Source: Calycina herbarum
Taxonomy: Eukaryota; Ascomycota; Leotiomycetes; Helotiales; Pezizellaceae
Reading direction: 5' to 3'
NCBI GenBank assembly: GCA_001414485.1
Contig: LLEY01000083.1
Coordinates: 186,001 to 250,000, forward strand
Length of the DNA stretch: 64,000 nucleotides
The notes beneath the pieces are model-generated. The model worked only from the letters and a program-made list of their open reading frames with translations. It made no database searches and had not been told where the DNA came from. Made by a program: the position numbers and the translations under genes. The stretch's first letter is position 1. Each line of letters starts with the position of its first letter. Shown one piece after another: positions 36,453-47,959 of this stretch.

Positions 36453-38263
36453 TTATGACTCCTCCTCCAATGGAGCTTCTTCCTCATACTCCTCCTCACC
36501 CTCGGAGATAGAGGCATCCTGGTATTGTTGATACTCGGAAACCAAATCGTTCATGTTGGACTCAGCCTCAGTGAACTCCATCTCGTCCATACCCTCGCCA
36601 GTATACCAATGCAAGAAAGCCTTTCGTCTGAACATGGCAGTGAACTGATCACCGATGCGCTTGAAGAGCTCTTGGATGGAGGTAGAGTTTCCAACGAATG
36701 TGGAAGACATCTTGAGACCGCGTGGTGGGATGGAGCAAAGGGCGGTTTGGACGTTGTTGGGGATCCACTCAACGAAGTATGAGGAGTTCTTGTTTTGTAC
36801 GTTTCGCATTTGATCCTCGACTTCTTTCATGGAGACCTTACCACGGCTATAGAAGATTAGTATTTATCCTATTGTGCAATGAAAGGGTGAAACTTACAAG
36901 ATAGCAGAGCAGGTCAAGTAACGACCGTTTCGGAAATCGGAGGCAGCCATCATGTTCTTTGGGTCGTACATTTGTTGGGTCAACTCTGGGACGGTGACGG
37001 CACGGAAAGAGTGAGCACCTCGGCTAGTAAGAGGAGCGAATCCAACCATGAAGAAATGGAGACGTGGGAAAGGAACCATGTTGACGGCCAACTTTCGGAG
37101 ATCAGAGTTGAGTTGACCAGGGAAACGAAGACAAGTGGTGACACCAGACATGACGGCAGACACCAAGTGGTTGAGATCTCCGTATGAAGGGTTGGTGAGC
37201 TTGAGAGTCCTCATGCAGATGTCGTAGAGAGCCTCGTTATCGATACAGAAGGTCTCATCGGAGTTCTCAACCAATTGATGGATAGATAGGGTGGCGTTGT
37301 ATGGCTCGACAACGGTGTCGGAAACCTTTGGTGAGGGGACAACGGAGAAGGTTGCCATCATACGGTCGGGGAACTCCTCGCGGATTTTGGAGATCAAAAG
37401 TGTACCCATACCGGCACCAGTTCCACCACCAAGGGAGTGGGTGATTTGGAAACCCTGGAGGCAGTCACATCCCTCAGCCTCGCGACGAACGACATCGAGA
37501 ACTTGGTCGACAAGCTCAGCACCCTCAGTGTAATGTCCCTTAGCCCAGTTGTTACCAGCACCGGATTGACCGAAGACGAAGTTGTCGGGACGGAAGAGTT
37601 GACCGAAAGGACCAGCACGGACGGCATCCATGGTACCTGGCTCCAAATCGACGAGGACGGCACGAGGAACATACTTGTTACCGGAAGCCTAGAGAATGTT
37701 AGACTGGTTGCTTGTCTGATAATGTTTGAGATATGCGGTGTAAACTGACCTCGTTGAAGTAGACGTTCATGCGCTCCAATTGGAGATCTGAAGTTCCATG
37801 GTAGCTAAAATTTGTTGTTAGACTAGGTAGACGCGAAGCAGTGCTCGAGTCAATAAACTCGACGCCCAAGAAAACTTACACTCCGGATCCATCGAGACCG
37901 TGCTCGCCAGAGATGGTTTGCCTATTCCTTCATCAGTATGTGTATTGCAGATATGGCGCGGGCGTATCTCCTGAGGAGTCGCGGTGGCCGAGCTCGTCCG
38001 AGGTCGAGGGTTTTACGCACCAGAAGGCAGCACCAATTTGGTTACCCTGGGAAATGTTAGCAAGAGCTGGCAGAGAAGAAAATGATGGTACTTACACATT
38101 GGCCGGTTTGGAGATGCACCTGTGGATGGCAAAAGACACTGGTTAGCTGGCTGTTCTTTTTTCCAAGTAGTGGGGTAAATATTCAGGGGTGCGGGCGAGC
38201 AAGACGCGTTTTGTTGACAACTGAAGCTGGAGAGGAGGCGGGAGAACCTACGATTTCACGCAT
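36453..38263 (-). CDS. Beta-tubulin
   Basis: GTP-binding subunit of microtubules and target of benzimidazole fungicides. Seven exons (38252-38263, 38096-38119, 38021-38046, 37880-37921, 37750-37804, 36898-37688, 36453-36846) sum to 447 residues plus stop. The intron-dense 5' end ([20 protein letters not shown]...) is typical of filamentous ascomycetes. The tubulin signature GGGTGAGMG is at residues 140-148 and the acidic tail [16 protein letters not shown] is intact. Residues linked to benzimidazole resistance are all in the sensitive state: His6, Tyr50, Phe167, Glu198, Phe200 and Leu240. Divergent from the GCN20 homologue with 408 bp between starts. Confidence 0.97.
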
Positions 38264-38671
38264 TTTGAAGAATAAGGTGGCTCTTGGGGTAGAGAGGGTT
38301 GGGTTCGTTTGCTCGTGAATTGGAGGTAGCAAAGGTGTGAGGGTGAGGAAGCGGTTGAGGTTGTTGATGAGGTGTGGAGTTGTTTTTGTGGGAGGTGCAG
38401 CGGTGTGGAAGGCACAACTTAAATCTTTGCGCTAGGAACCCAATCTAGTTTAGCCCTGCTGGAGCATGGACCTTGCATAAACAATGCTCCAGCCAATGAA
38501 ACGTGTTTGCATAATTCTGACACCTCCAGCATTTGTGAGGCAAATCTAGACGAGCTCATCCAAGAGCATTTTGATACCAACTTCAAAATACCCAGCAACG
38601 ATCACGACGATCTCGCTTTGCCGACTTTTCAGATCTGAAGAGAAGGTTTAACACAATACATATTATTTATC
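38264..38671. other. Shared promoter region of beta-tubulin and GCN20 homologue
   Basis: Divergent start codons are 408 bp apart. A pyrimidine/purine-skewed tract near the tubulin start (38320-38400, GGTTGAGG and similar) suits a fungal core promoter. No defined element is called. Confidence 0.4.
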
Positions 38672-41041
38672 ATGGAGGCTGAAATCAAGTCTTTCCTTCC
38701 CGGCATCGACTCGGTCATATCAGAATATTCAGTCGGATATCTGAGCCATGCCTCAAACGCATATGTGCCCGATTCGGACGCAACTGGTATCACACCCCTA
38801 GAGGAGGCCGCAACTTCAATCACAGCTCTTCTTCTCTCTGCTTCCGGTGATCCATCTCCCTCAAATAAGCAAAAGCTTAGCCAGCTAGTCAACAAATGGG
38901 TTGAAAAATTCAATGCCGCCGCTGCCAGTGGACAACAGAGACAGGGTTCATCGACCGCAAAGCGGCTAGACAAGACAATCCAAGTGGGAGCTCAACGTAA
39001 TATGTCATCTACACTGGGTATATCAACGACAGGTGTAGATTTGGAGTCAGCAAACACGAGAAAACTCGAGTCCAAGGTTGACAGAAAGAAGCTGGAAAAG
39101 GCTGAGCGAAAAATTGCTGCTAAGCAAAGCAAGAAGGTTTTCAAGGCTGTTGAATACGAGGCCTCGAAACTCATCGGTCAAGTTGATGATGCTCAGTCTT
39201 ATGAGGACTTTTTTATGGCTGTCAATCCTCTACAACTGGGAATGGCACAAACCAAGAGCAAAGACATCAAATTGGATGGAATCGATGTTTCTATTGGTGG
39301 ATTGAGGATCTTGTCGGATACTACATTAACGCTGGCCTATGGTCGAAGATATGGTCTTGTTGGTCAGAACGGTATCGGTAAATCTACACTTTTACGAGCT
39401 TTGGCACGCCGAGAGCTGGCAATTCCAACCCATATCTCCATTCTCCACGTGGAGCAAGAGGCAAGATACCGTTTCCTAATGCTTGAGTCAATCAGCTAAC
39501 AAATAATCAGATCACTGGAGATGATACACCAGCACTTCAAGCAGTTCTTGATGCAGACGTATGGCGGAAACATTTGTTGAGTGAGCAAGTTGTAAGTATC
39601 ATTCAATAAGAGAAACCCAAATCTCTCCAGGTAAAATGACTAACACAATACACAGAAACTTGGCCAGCAGCTCGCCGCAATCGAAGAGCAAAGGTCCTCC
39701 ATGGCTGATACCTCTGCGGATGCTGCCACGCTCGACCACGAGCGTGAAGGTCTCGATCAAACGCTTGGTGACGTCCAAGCCAAATTAGCAGAAATGGAAT
39801 CCGATAAAGCAGAATCAAGAGCAGCAACGATTTTGGCTGGTCTCGGTTTCTCCCCAGAACGTCAACAATTTGCTACCAAAACATTCTCTGGAGGTTGGCG
39901 TATGCGTCTGGCCTTGGCACGAGCACTCTTCTGTGAACCGGATCTCTTACTTCTCGATGAACCTTCCAACATGCTGGACGTCCCATCTATTACTTTCCTT
40001 GCCAATTATCTACAAGGTTACCCAAGTACTGTTCTCGTCGTATCCCACGACAGAGCATTCCTCAACGAAGTCGCCACAGATATTGTCCACCAACATTCTG
40101 AACGTCTCGATTACTACAAAGGTGCCAACTTTGAATCTTTCTACGCCACCAAAGAGGAGCGTAGGAAGACTGCAAAGAGAGAATACGAGACCCAGATGGT
40201 GCAACGTCAACATCTCCAGACTTTCATCGATAAATTTCGTTACAATGCTGCCAAATCCTCCGAAGCACAATCACGTATCAAGAAGTTGGAGAAGATGCCG
40301 GTTTTGGAAGCACCAGAAAGCGAATACACAGTCCACTTCAAATTCCCCGATGTCGAGAAGATGTCTCCTCCAATTGTCCAAATGACAGACGTCTCTTTCG
40401 GATACACCAAAGACAAGCCACTTCTCCGAAATGTTGATCTCGATATTCAACTGGATTCTCGAATTGGTATTGTCGGACCCAACGGTGCTGGTAAGACTAC
40501 AGTATTGAAACTCCTCATTGGGGCATTATCACCCACATCCGGACTCATCTCACAAAACCCCCGTCTCCGAGTCGGTTTCTTCGCCCAACACCACGTCGAC
40601 GCCCTCGACCTAACCACCAGCGCCGTAGGATTCATGGCCAAAACCTACCCGGGAAAACAAGACGAAGAATACCGTCGGCATCTCGGAGCCTTCGGTATAA
40701 CCGGTATGACCGGTCTCCAAAAAATGGAATTCCTATCCGGAGGACAAAAATCCCGTGTCGCATTCGCATGTCTTTCCCTTCAGAACCCACATATTCTTGT
40801 TCTTGATGAGCCTTCGAATCACTTGGATATTGAGGCTATGGATGCGTTGAGTCAGGCGTTAAATGCGTTTCAGGGGGGTGTGTTGATGGTTAGTCATGAT
40901 GTCACGATGTTGCAGACTGTTTGTAAGAGTCTTTGGGTTTGTGATAATGGGACTGTGGAGAAGTTTCCTGGGGATGTGGCGGCTTATAAGAAGAGGATTA
41001 CGGAGCAGGCTGATGCTGCTGGGGTTGTTGCTGCTCATTAG
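38672..41041 (+). CDS. GCN20: ABC-F ATPase Gcn20
   Basis: Cytosolic ABC-F protein that works with Gcn1 at the ribosome to activate the eIF2alpha kinase Gcn2 in amino-acid starvation. Three exons (38672-39460, 39511-39591, 39656-41041) give 751 residues, essentially the yeast length (752). An N-terminal Gcn1-binding region of about 200 residues is followed by ABC domain 1 (Walker A GQNGIGKST, signature FSGGWRMRLALARA, Walker B LLLLDEPSNMLD) and ABC domain 2 (GPNGAGKTT, LSGGQKSRVAFA, LVLDEPSNHLD). Intron 1 has a GC donor (CAAGAG|GCAAGA) and a strong CTAAC branch point; the joint restores HVEQEITGDDT. No membrane spans, as expected for ABC-F. Confidence 0.96.
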
Positions 41042-44000
41042 AGTCGAATCAGTAGATGAGTTATATCAAATTACAAACTCGGAATGTTCTGAAGACATCA
41101 GCAGTCCTAGTTGATGTTGTAGTAGAATGAGCAACATATTATCCTGTCACTTTGCTATATACGTGCATGTTCTGGCTCCAGGTAGTCAAGCTTCTCTCAA
41201 CTATAACAAGAAACCAGATAAGAGAGACTTAGTTGTCAATGACTCTCTCCTTCCACTTTTCCATTGGTTCCCAAGTAATAATTAAAATAAGTATTAAAGA
41301 TCAGTCAAAGCAGCCATGCTTAAACCTCCACCATCTATTCACTTTATTTCAATATCTCCAGAACCATCAGCTTCGCGTCTTTGCAAACATCAAACATTTT
41401 CTAAATCTCTTTAAAATCGTCAAATAAGAAGCACAAGAGCAGCGAAGGATGTGTATAAAGAGATTCATCAAAATACCACTGGTGTATGTTGGGAAAACAA
41501 TTTATCAAGGTGTGCTAACCGAGGAAGTCAAAACAACTTTGATGGTGACGACTAAGAAATTCAGTGAGTGAATTAGTGCCAACGCCAGATGTGACTACCA
41601 AGTATGTAGCGTTCTGATCGGCAAAAAGCAGACCTGGCAGAAGAAGGCCATTGCCTTGAGAAGCCCTTCGGTCTTGTTTTATGCTTCTATCGTTTGTTTT
41701 TCTTAAGAGGAATTTGGATATAGATTTATTACCAAGGTAGAAATTACTATCGAGTACAAAGTTATCATCGATTATAGAACCCTTCTTTTAAGAGAAGGGA
41801 AACAGTACTTGGAGATGAACTAAATTAAATCGAGAGGACATAGCTAGGGGAGGTGAGTATATCGGGGCACGTGTTTCTAAAACGGCTTGCGTAATCGAGG
41901 ATTATTATAGGATAAGGTATCGTCCACAGAGAACAAGAGAGATAGCCTAAGATCGCCCAGTTGTGAGAACCCAAAAGAGGAAGGAGAGTATTCGTAATCC
42001 GCCACAACTTCTCGCTAGCTTTGTCTCTTTTAATTATAATAAAATCCAAAGTCTTTTTTTAGATTCCTTTATATCTTTAAATAAGCAAAACTCAATTAAT
42101 TCAAACAGCTCAGAATAAAACGTCGAACTTAGCTCTGTCTCTCCGCTTCTTTTTATTACTTGTTGACGATTTTTTTCATAAAACTGCTAATTGAATTACA
42201 ACTGGCAATGGTGGTCGCACACAGAAAGAGAACGGGTGAAGAAATCAATGCCATGGGAATTTGGAGAAGAAAAGAAGGCTGCAACTGAACAGAGTTCAGA
42301 GCTGGCCAACCGCCACACAAGAGTGGAGACGATGAATCTTGAACGACGAGGAGAAAAAAGTTCACGAGGCGAGAACACTGCATTGCCAGAGGCAGAGCCG
42401 AATTTGGGTTTCTTGAAGCGCAGGAAGAAGGATTTTTTGGTGATGGCTGGGTGAATAAAACGGAGGATGCCAATCAGAGGGAAGTTGTTAACTATGTCAC
42501 ATAGTTCAAACTTCAGACAATCATCCAAACAATCAACGTTCGTTATTTCTTCTACTGTCGTTTTTTTTATACACCGTCGATATATTTTCCGGTTACTGAT
42601 TTAAAATCATCATTCATTCCCATAAAGAACATCCTTTCAAAAAGACCAACTCTTCTCTGTTGCTAAATCCTATCTATTGGTGTAAGAGAAACTAGAAGAG
42701 ATCAGAAGCACGGTCAGGTAGGTGTGTAGTCATTTTCTTATGAAGAGGAAATAACATTTGCGATAATTCTGGAGCGATATCTTCGAGTTAGGGAAGTGAC
42801 TTTTATTCTAGAAACGATTTCTTATTACAAGAGTAGAAACCTACTTGGTAGGTTAACATGGTATTTAGTATGTAAGGCTTTGAAGCTTGATGTTCCAGGA
42901 AGAAAAGAGAACCATTTACTCTTTAGTATCTCTTCCAGGGTCCTTGTGTAGATGTTTGAAAAGCAGGACTTCACTCCCTTCATAAAAATAACAACGCAGC
43001 GAAGACAGAAAAAGAGAGGATTGTAAACTGCTATTTTAGAATCATTTCTAGGCTTGAAAACAAGTTTTTGAATGGGGTTTGTGTTAGCTGTAGGGTTCAC
43101 AATCTTGGAAGTGCTGGACTTTCCAAAATTGTACACGAGGACCCTGGAAAGGACAAGGAATTAGAAAATAATGTTATTTATTGTATAGAAGCCCATCAAA
43201 TACAGAGGTGTACTTAGCATAGTAGTAAAACAACAAGCTGATCAAGGTGTGGCGAAGAGTAAAAAATCTAGCGAGTCAATGAGTTCTTTTCAGGTTCCTT
43301 GGGTGTATAAGTAGTTCCTTGCGCCTTTGGTTTGTTTCCAGTTATAGCGCACCTTTATCAATACATGGTCCCTCTTTAACTATGCTCGCTCCTTCATTCA
43401 ACGCTAAGTTTCCCTGAGTGGTTCTCTCGGATTATATTAGTCTTTCTTCCTTCTATCCACATTGTTGCCTTCTTCTCTTCCTTACAGACCAGAGTGATTT
43501 AAATTTAGATGGGCATCTGGTGTCGTATAGTATGTTGTTATCGAATGTAGAAACTTCGTTCATTTGTTTATTCTTTTTGGGGGTGAGTGCGGGGGATTCA
43601 GTTTTGAGGTGTTGCTTGGAGATGGATCAGGGGTTGTAGCTTTGTTTTTGGGAAGGAAGAGAGACTTGGCACACCAATTAAATGTAATTGTCCTTATATG
43701 CGAGGTTTGGAAGGGGGATTGAGGTGACTGGGGTAGGAGAGTAGAAGGTGGGGAGAGTAGTAAAGTCTAGTTCTCTTGAAGTTCAGAAAAAGGATAACGA
43801 GCGAAAAACCTTGGGATTGTTTCTTCTTTCTTGGCTAGATACCGTCACGTTGCCCTGACTGCTCTTTTAATATAAAAATATAACGTCAAGCTCGTACTAC
43901 AATCAAGGCCAAATGTGCTTTGGTGGATCCGAGGAATGGGGAAAGATTCTGTTAGCTTCGTTTTTACATCAAACAACCTAACTGTTGAGAGCTCTGTCTG

Positions 44001-44312
44001 TTAGTTTTTCCTTTTCTTCTCCCTCCAGATCTGAAATGTGTAGATTCAGTTGATAATTTGTTGTCGAGGAGGGAAGTATTTTTAAATGGGAAACTGAGGT
44101 GCTGGGACTCGGGGAGGGGTGTAAGTGACTCCTAAAGATCTTCTGGTTCGGGAAGTATAGTGGTATTGTTTTTCTTCTTGCTTTTAAGATGAAGTACACC
44201 TTGAGGCGTCACATAAATGATTCCATATTACTGAAACTTGTCAGCGCCGGCCTTTGAATTGTGTGTTGGGATTTTTCAATTTTTATTGATTCTTCTATTA
44301 TTAGTTTCTGGT
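41042..44312. other. 3.3-kb AT-rich gene-free region
   Basis: No conserved coding text, RNA gene or intact repeat found. Composition (long A/T runs, few CpG) resembles the other degenerate blocks at 3.0-3.9 and 31.6-33.2 kb. Confidence 0.5.
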
Positions 44313-45253
44313 TTATTTTTGGCGTATGTTCTTTGCTTTCCGCTTTTTGAAGACCACACCCATTGTGACTTCTTCACTCTCTTCCTGCTTCGGTATTTCC
44401 TCCACTGTTCCAGTCGCAGGTATATCCGCCAAAGAATCCGGGAATTCCTTCTTAACTTCCTCTTCGGCCTTCGGTATCTCCTTCTCAATTTCCTGATTTG
44501 CCGGCGGAGACTCGACTTTGATATCCGATTTACTTTCCATTTTCATCTCAAACTTAGGTTTCACTTCCGCAGGCTTCGAAGGTTTCGCAGCAGTAGCCTG
44601 GCTCAGCAACGCATCAAGATCCCCCTCATCCTCCTCCACAGGATGACTCCTAAACTTCGAGCCCCATCTTTTCTTTTTGATTTCAGCTTCCTCTTCCTCC
44701 TCCTCATTGACCTCCCGTTTCCTCACCCCCAAAGCAACAGCCTCCGTCTTCCTCTCCCCATTTGCCTCTAAAACCGTCTCCTTCGTAACCGTCCACTCCC
44801 CCGCCATTGCCATATCAGGTCTAAATTCATCAGGGATACTAACGCCCATCTCTGCTAACTGCGCTAATTGTTGTTTCCTTTGCGCGGGTGTGGCTTGTAT
44901 ATTCCTCGGTATCGAAGGTGTTGGACCTTTTCCGAATGCTGAACTTGAGGAACTTGCTTCTCCATTGTTTGAGGAGGAATTGGAGACTAGACCATTTAAT
45001 CGCGCGACCTCTGATTTCGCGCGGTCTTTATCTTTCTCATCTTTTTCGTGGCCGCGATGGAGGTCTCGCAGGAAGCGCTTGAGGTTTCCTTGATGTTTGG
45101 GGGTGGCTTCGTGGTTGGCTTTTTCGAGTTTGGTGTCGCGGACGTAGGTTTTGCAGTGTTTGCACCAGTATTTCGGCTGCGAGGGTGTTAGGGAGTGTTT
45201 ATTAGAATTGGAGGTGGGGTGGGACTTACTGTTGACTTCCAGTATTCCGACAT
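44313..45253 (-). CDS. U1-type zinc-finger splicing protein (WBP4-like)
   Basis: Likely pre-mRNA splicing factor. Two exons (45230-45253, 44313-45176) give 295 residues. The protein begins MSEYWKSTPKYWCKHCKTYV, the hallmark of the WBP4/FBP21 N-terminus, with a C2H2 matrin/U1-type finger (CKHC...HEATPKHQGN). The rest is charged and low-complexity, with KKKRWGSKFRSHPVEEDEGD matching fungal family members and C-terminal basic KKRKAKNIRQK, a probable nuclear signal. The WW domains of animal WBP4 are absent. Exon 1 encodes only eight residues. Nuclear spliceosomal B-complex association is inferred from the family. Confidence 0.85.
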
Positions 45254-45557
45254 CTTGAAGGATTTCTGGTAGATGCGCGGGTCGTGTTTGTGGTTCTTAA
45301 ACTTGGGAATGTCCGGAGCAGTCGACAGCTTACCGATTCAAGTAGGTTGGAAATTGGTTAGTTATTGTACAGATGTTCTTGGAAAGGCGGCGCAAAGTGA
45401 TGGTGGATATAAAATCGACTAGAAACGGTTCCCAAGAATACTAGCGTCAAATGCAAGGGCCCCTGCCAAAAATCATCCGAGGCGACGAGAGAGCGCGCAT
45501 CACTGAAAGCTCTCTAGCTAGGTATCAACCCAACTTCACCCAAACCCCATCATCGTC
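45254..45557. other. Shared divergent promoter region
   Basis: 304 bp between the divergent WBP4-like and stomatin-like starts. No specific element recognised. Confidence 0.4.
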
Positions 45558-46864
45558 ATGGAAGCGGCACGAATAGCCATGAACGGCCAAATGCTCAGCA
45601 AAAATGTCGCATCTGCCGTCCTGGCGAACTTGGGCAGACGATCAGTACCTCTCCTCCGAGCTTCAGCAGGCCCTCTCCAACGAACTCAGCAAAGACAATT
45701 ACATCTTACCCCCAGCACTCAAGCACCCAACACCGGCCTCCTAGGAATAAACAACAACTCCAAAATCCCTACCTCGTACTTCCACCGTCCCTCCTTACCA
45801 GCAAATACCATTATTCGATTCGTGCCCCAGCAGACAGCATGGATTGTCGAACGGATGGGAAAGTTCAATCGGATTTTGGCACCGGGATTGGCTATTCTTA
45901 TGCCTTTCATTGATCGCATTGCTTATGTTAAGAGCTTGAAGGAATCAGCTATTGAAATTCCCAGTCAAAGTGCGATTACGGCGGATAATGTTACGCTTCA
46001 GCTTGATGGTGTTTTGTACACCAGAGTTGTGGATGCTTATAAAGCTAGGTGAACTACTTACTCCCTTTTCCCAAAAGCATTTCGCTAATAATATGAAGTT
46101 ATGGAGTCGAAGACGCCGAATACGCAATCGGACAACTCGCCCAAACAGCCATGCGTTCAGAAATCGGACAACTAACCCTCGACCACGTCCTCAAAGAACG
46201 AGCAGCCCTCAACACCAACATAACCCTAACAATCAACGAAGCCGCCCAAGCATGGGGCGTAGTCTGTCTACGATACGAGATCCGAGATATCCACGCCCCC
46301 GAGGGAGTCGTAGCAGCAATGCACCGACAAGTAACAGCGGAACGAAGCAAACGAGCGGAAATTTTGGAATCTGAAGGTCAAAGACAGAGCGCTATCAATA
46401 TCGCTGAGGGAAGAAAACAGAGTGTTATTCTTGCGTCTGAGGCGTTGAAGAGTGAGCAGATTAACATGGCTTCTGGAGAGGCGGAGGCTATTCTTTTGAA
46501 GGCTAAGGCTACTGCTGCGGGGATTGATGCTGTTGGACGGAGTATCTCTGAAGGAAAGGAGGCTGCGCAAGGAGCGCTTAGTTTGAGTGTTGCGGAGAAA
46601 TATGTTGATGCTTTTGGGAAGTTGGCCAAGGAGGGTACGGCTATTATAGTGCCTGGAAATGTTGGTGATATTGGAAGTATGATTGCTAGCGCCATGGCAG
46701 TTTACGGCAAGGTTGGAGATGCTCAATCGAAAGCAACGGCCGCGAGAGCTTTGGAATACTCAAACTCAGCAGAGACCGGCGAAGGTAGCGGATCGGAAAC
46801 ACCAGCTGATGAGATGAAGAGGACCATGCTTGCTTCGTTTGAGAATACGAGACAGAAGAAGTAG
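45558..46864 (+). CDS. Stomatin-like protein 2, mitochondrial (SPFH/prohibitin family)
   Basis: Membrane scaffold of the inner mitochondrial membrane that organises cardiolipin-rich domains with prohibitins. Two exons (45558-46048, 46099-46864) give 418 residues. A basic presequence runs to about residue 65 (ANLGRRSVPLLRASAGPLQR). The SPFH domain begins NTIIRFVPQQTAWIVERMGK and continues SAITADNVTLQLDGVLYTRV. Then comes the coiled-coil heptad region (AEILESEGQRQSAINIAEGR) and the family C-terminal GTAIIVPGNVGDIGSMIASA. The intron (50 nt) ends with an unusual AAG acceptor but restores DAYKASYGVEDAEYAIGQLA exactly. Start choice is the first of several Met codons. Confidence 0.94.
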
Positions 46865-47342
46865 GGCTGGTTAATACATAGGTCGTAAAAATTATTGTAT
46901 AACAGTGTTATTTTATGGTCTGCGTGGGGTTGAGTGGGCGTTTTGGGGATGAGAATGGAAAACTTCTCTCATTATCATAATTTCAAAAAAGTTTGGTCTT
47001 TTACATATCACTTCACACTTGTGATTATCAACAGACAATGATCAAGGATCGAATAAGTCCTTGTTACTCACGCGTGTATATGGGTAGTTGAGGAGAGAGA
47101 GAGAGAGAAAACGAAGAATCGCTGCTTTTTCGAGCCTAACTCGTGCAATTTAAATCAAAGAATTATGTTGTACGAGCTAGGGTGGATGGAATAACCAAGT
47201 TTGGATTTTGGTATTCTATCGCGCACTGCTAACTCCTCATGACTTGTGTCTTTTCGTTTCATTTTCGTATCATACTCGATTCTTCAAAGTAATACACACA
47301 CCACAAAAATACAAAACACAATTCCAATACCCATCACTCACT
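46865..47342. other. Intergenic spacer before hAT-like MITE
   Basis: A short GA-repeat is at 47093-47110. Ends in the CACTCACT target duplication at 47335-47342. Confidence 0.5.
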
Positions 47343-47821
47343 CAGTGTGAGCACAAACTACTCAGGTACTCAAGTAGTACTCTGAGTAGTCTGAGTAGAG
47401 CAGAGTAGAGCAGAGTAGAGCAGAGTAGAGCAGAGTAGAGTAGAGTTTGAGTAGCGACTCCTTTGAGTAGAGTAGAGTAGTTACTCAAGACTACTTCAGT
47501 AGTCTCCAAGTAGTACTATAAATAGAATTTATAAGTATATAAGTAAAAAGTTGGTATTTCTAGAAGATATATAAGATAAAAACTACTATTTAACTAACTC
47601 TAATTTATTAGGCTATTATTTTAGAAGTTACATAGGAAATAGTAGACAGAAGAACTCGCTTAAACTCCAGGCATCTTTAGCAGCGCTACCCCGATGCAGC
47701 TCCGAGCACCGGCCTAGCTCGTCCCGAATCGGTCCGAACTACTCTGAATTACTTAAGAGTAGTGTGAGTAGAGTAGAGTAGTTGCCACTACTTTACTCTA
47801 CTCTACTCATTTCTCACACTG
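47343..47821. mobile_element. hAT-like MITE with 8-bp target-site duplication
   Basis: A 479-bp non-coding element with termini CAGTGTGAG...CTCACACTG, a 9-bp perfect inverted repeat starting CAG as in hAT elements. It is flanked by an exact 8-bp direct repeat CACTCACT (47335-47342 and 47822-47829), the hAT target-duplication length. Both subterminal zones are packed with GAGTAG/CTACTC words, including a tandem array at 47390-47445; repeated subterminal motifs are the transposase-binding sites of hAT elements. It has no open frame, so it depends on a transposase elsewhere. Confidence 0.8.
47390..47445 (+). repeat. Tandem 10-bp repeat (GAGTAGAGCA) inside MITE
   Basis: About five consecutive copies of GAGTAGAGCA grading into GAGTA repeats. 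Likely the amplified subterminal motif of the MITE. Confidence 0.85.
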
Positions 47822-47959
47822 CACTCACTCTTTATTATCTCAGTTTCATTTTTGTCCCCATTTGTCTCGGGTGGTTTCCTAGACTCGCAATCACCATTTC
47901 CCCTACGACCTCTACAATCAACAAGAATAAAATATGGCGTAAAAGAAGAGGAGCTTGAA

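Noticed and set aside
47335..47829. CRISPR-like array suggested by regular GAGTAG repeats
   Set aside because: The repeats are 5-10 bp without spacers and lie inside a hAT-like MITE with target-site duplications in a eukaryotic genome.
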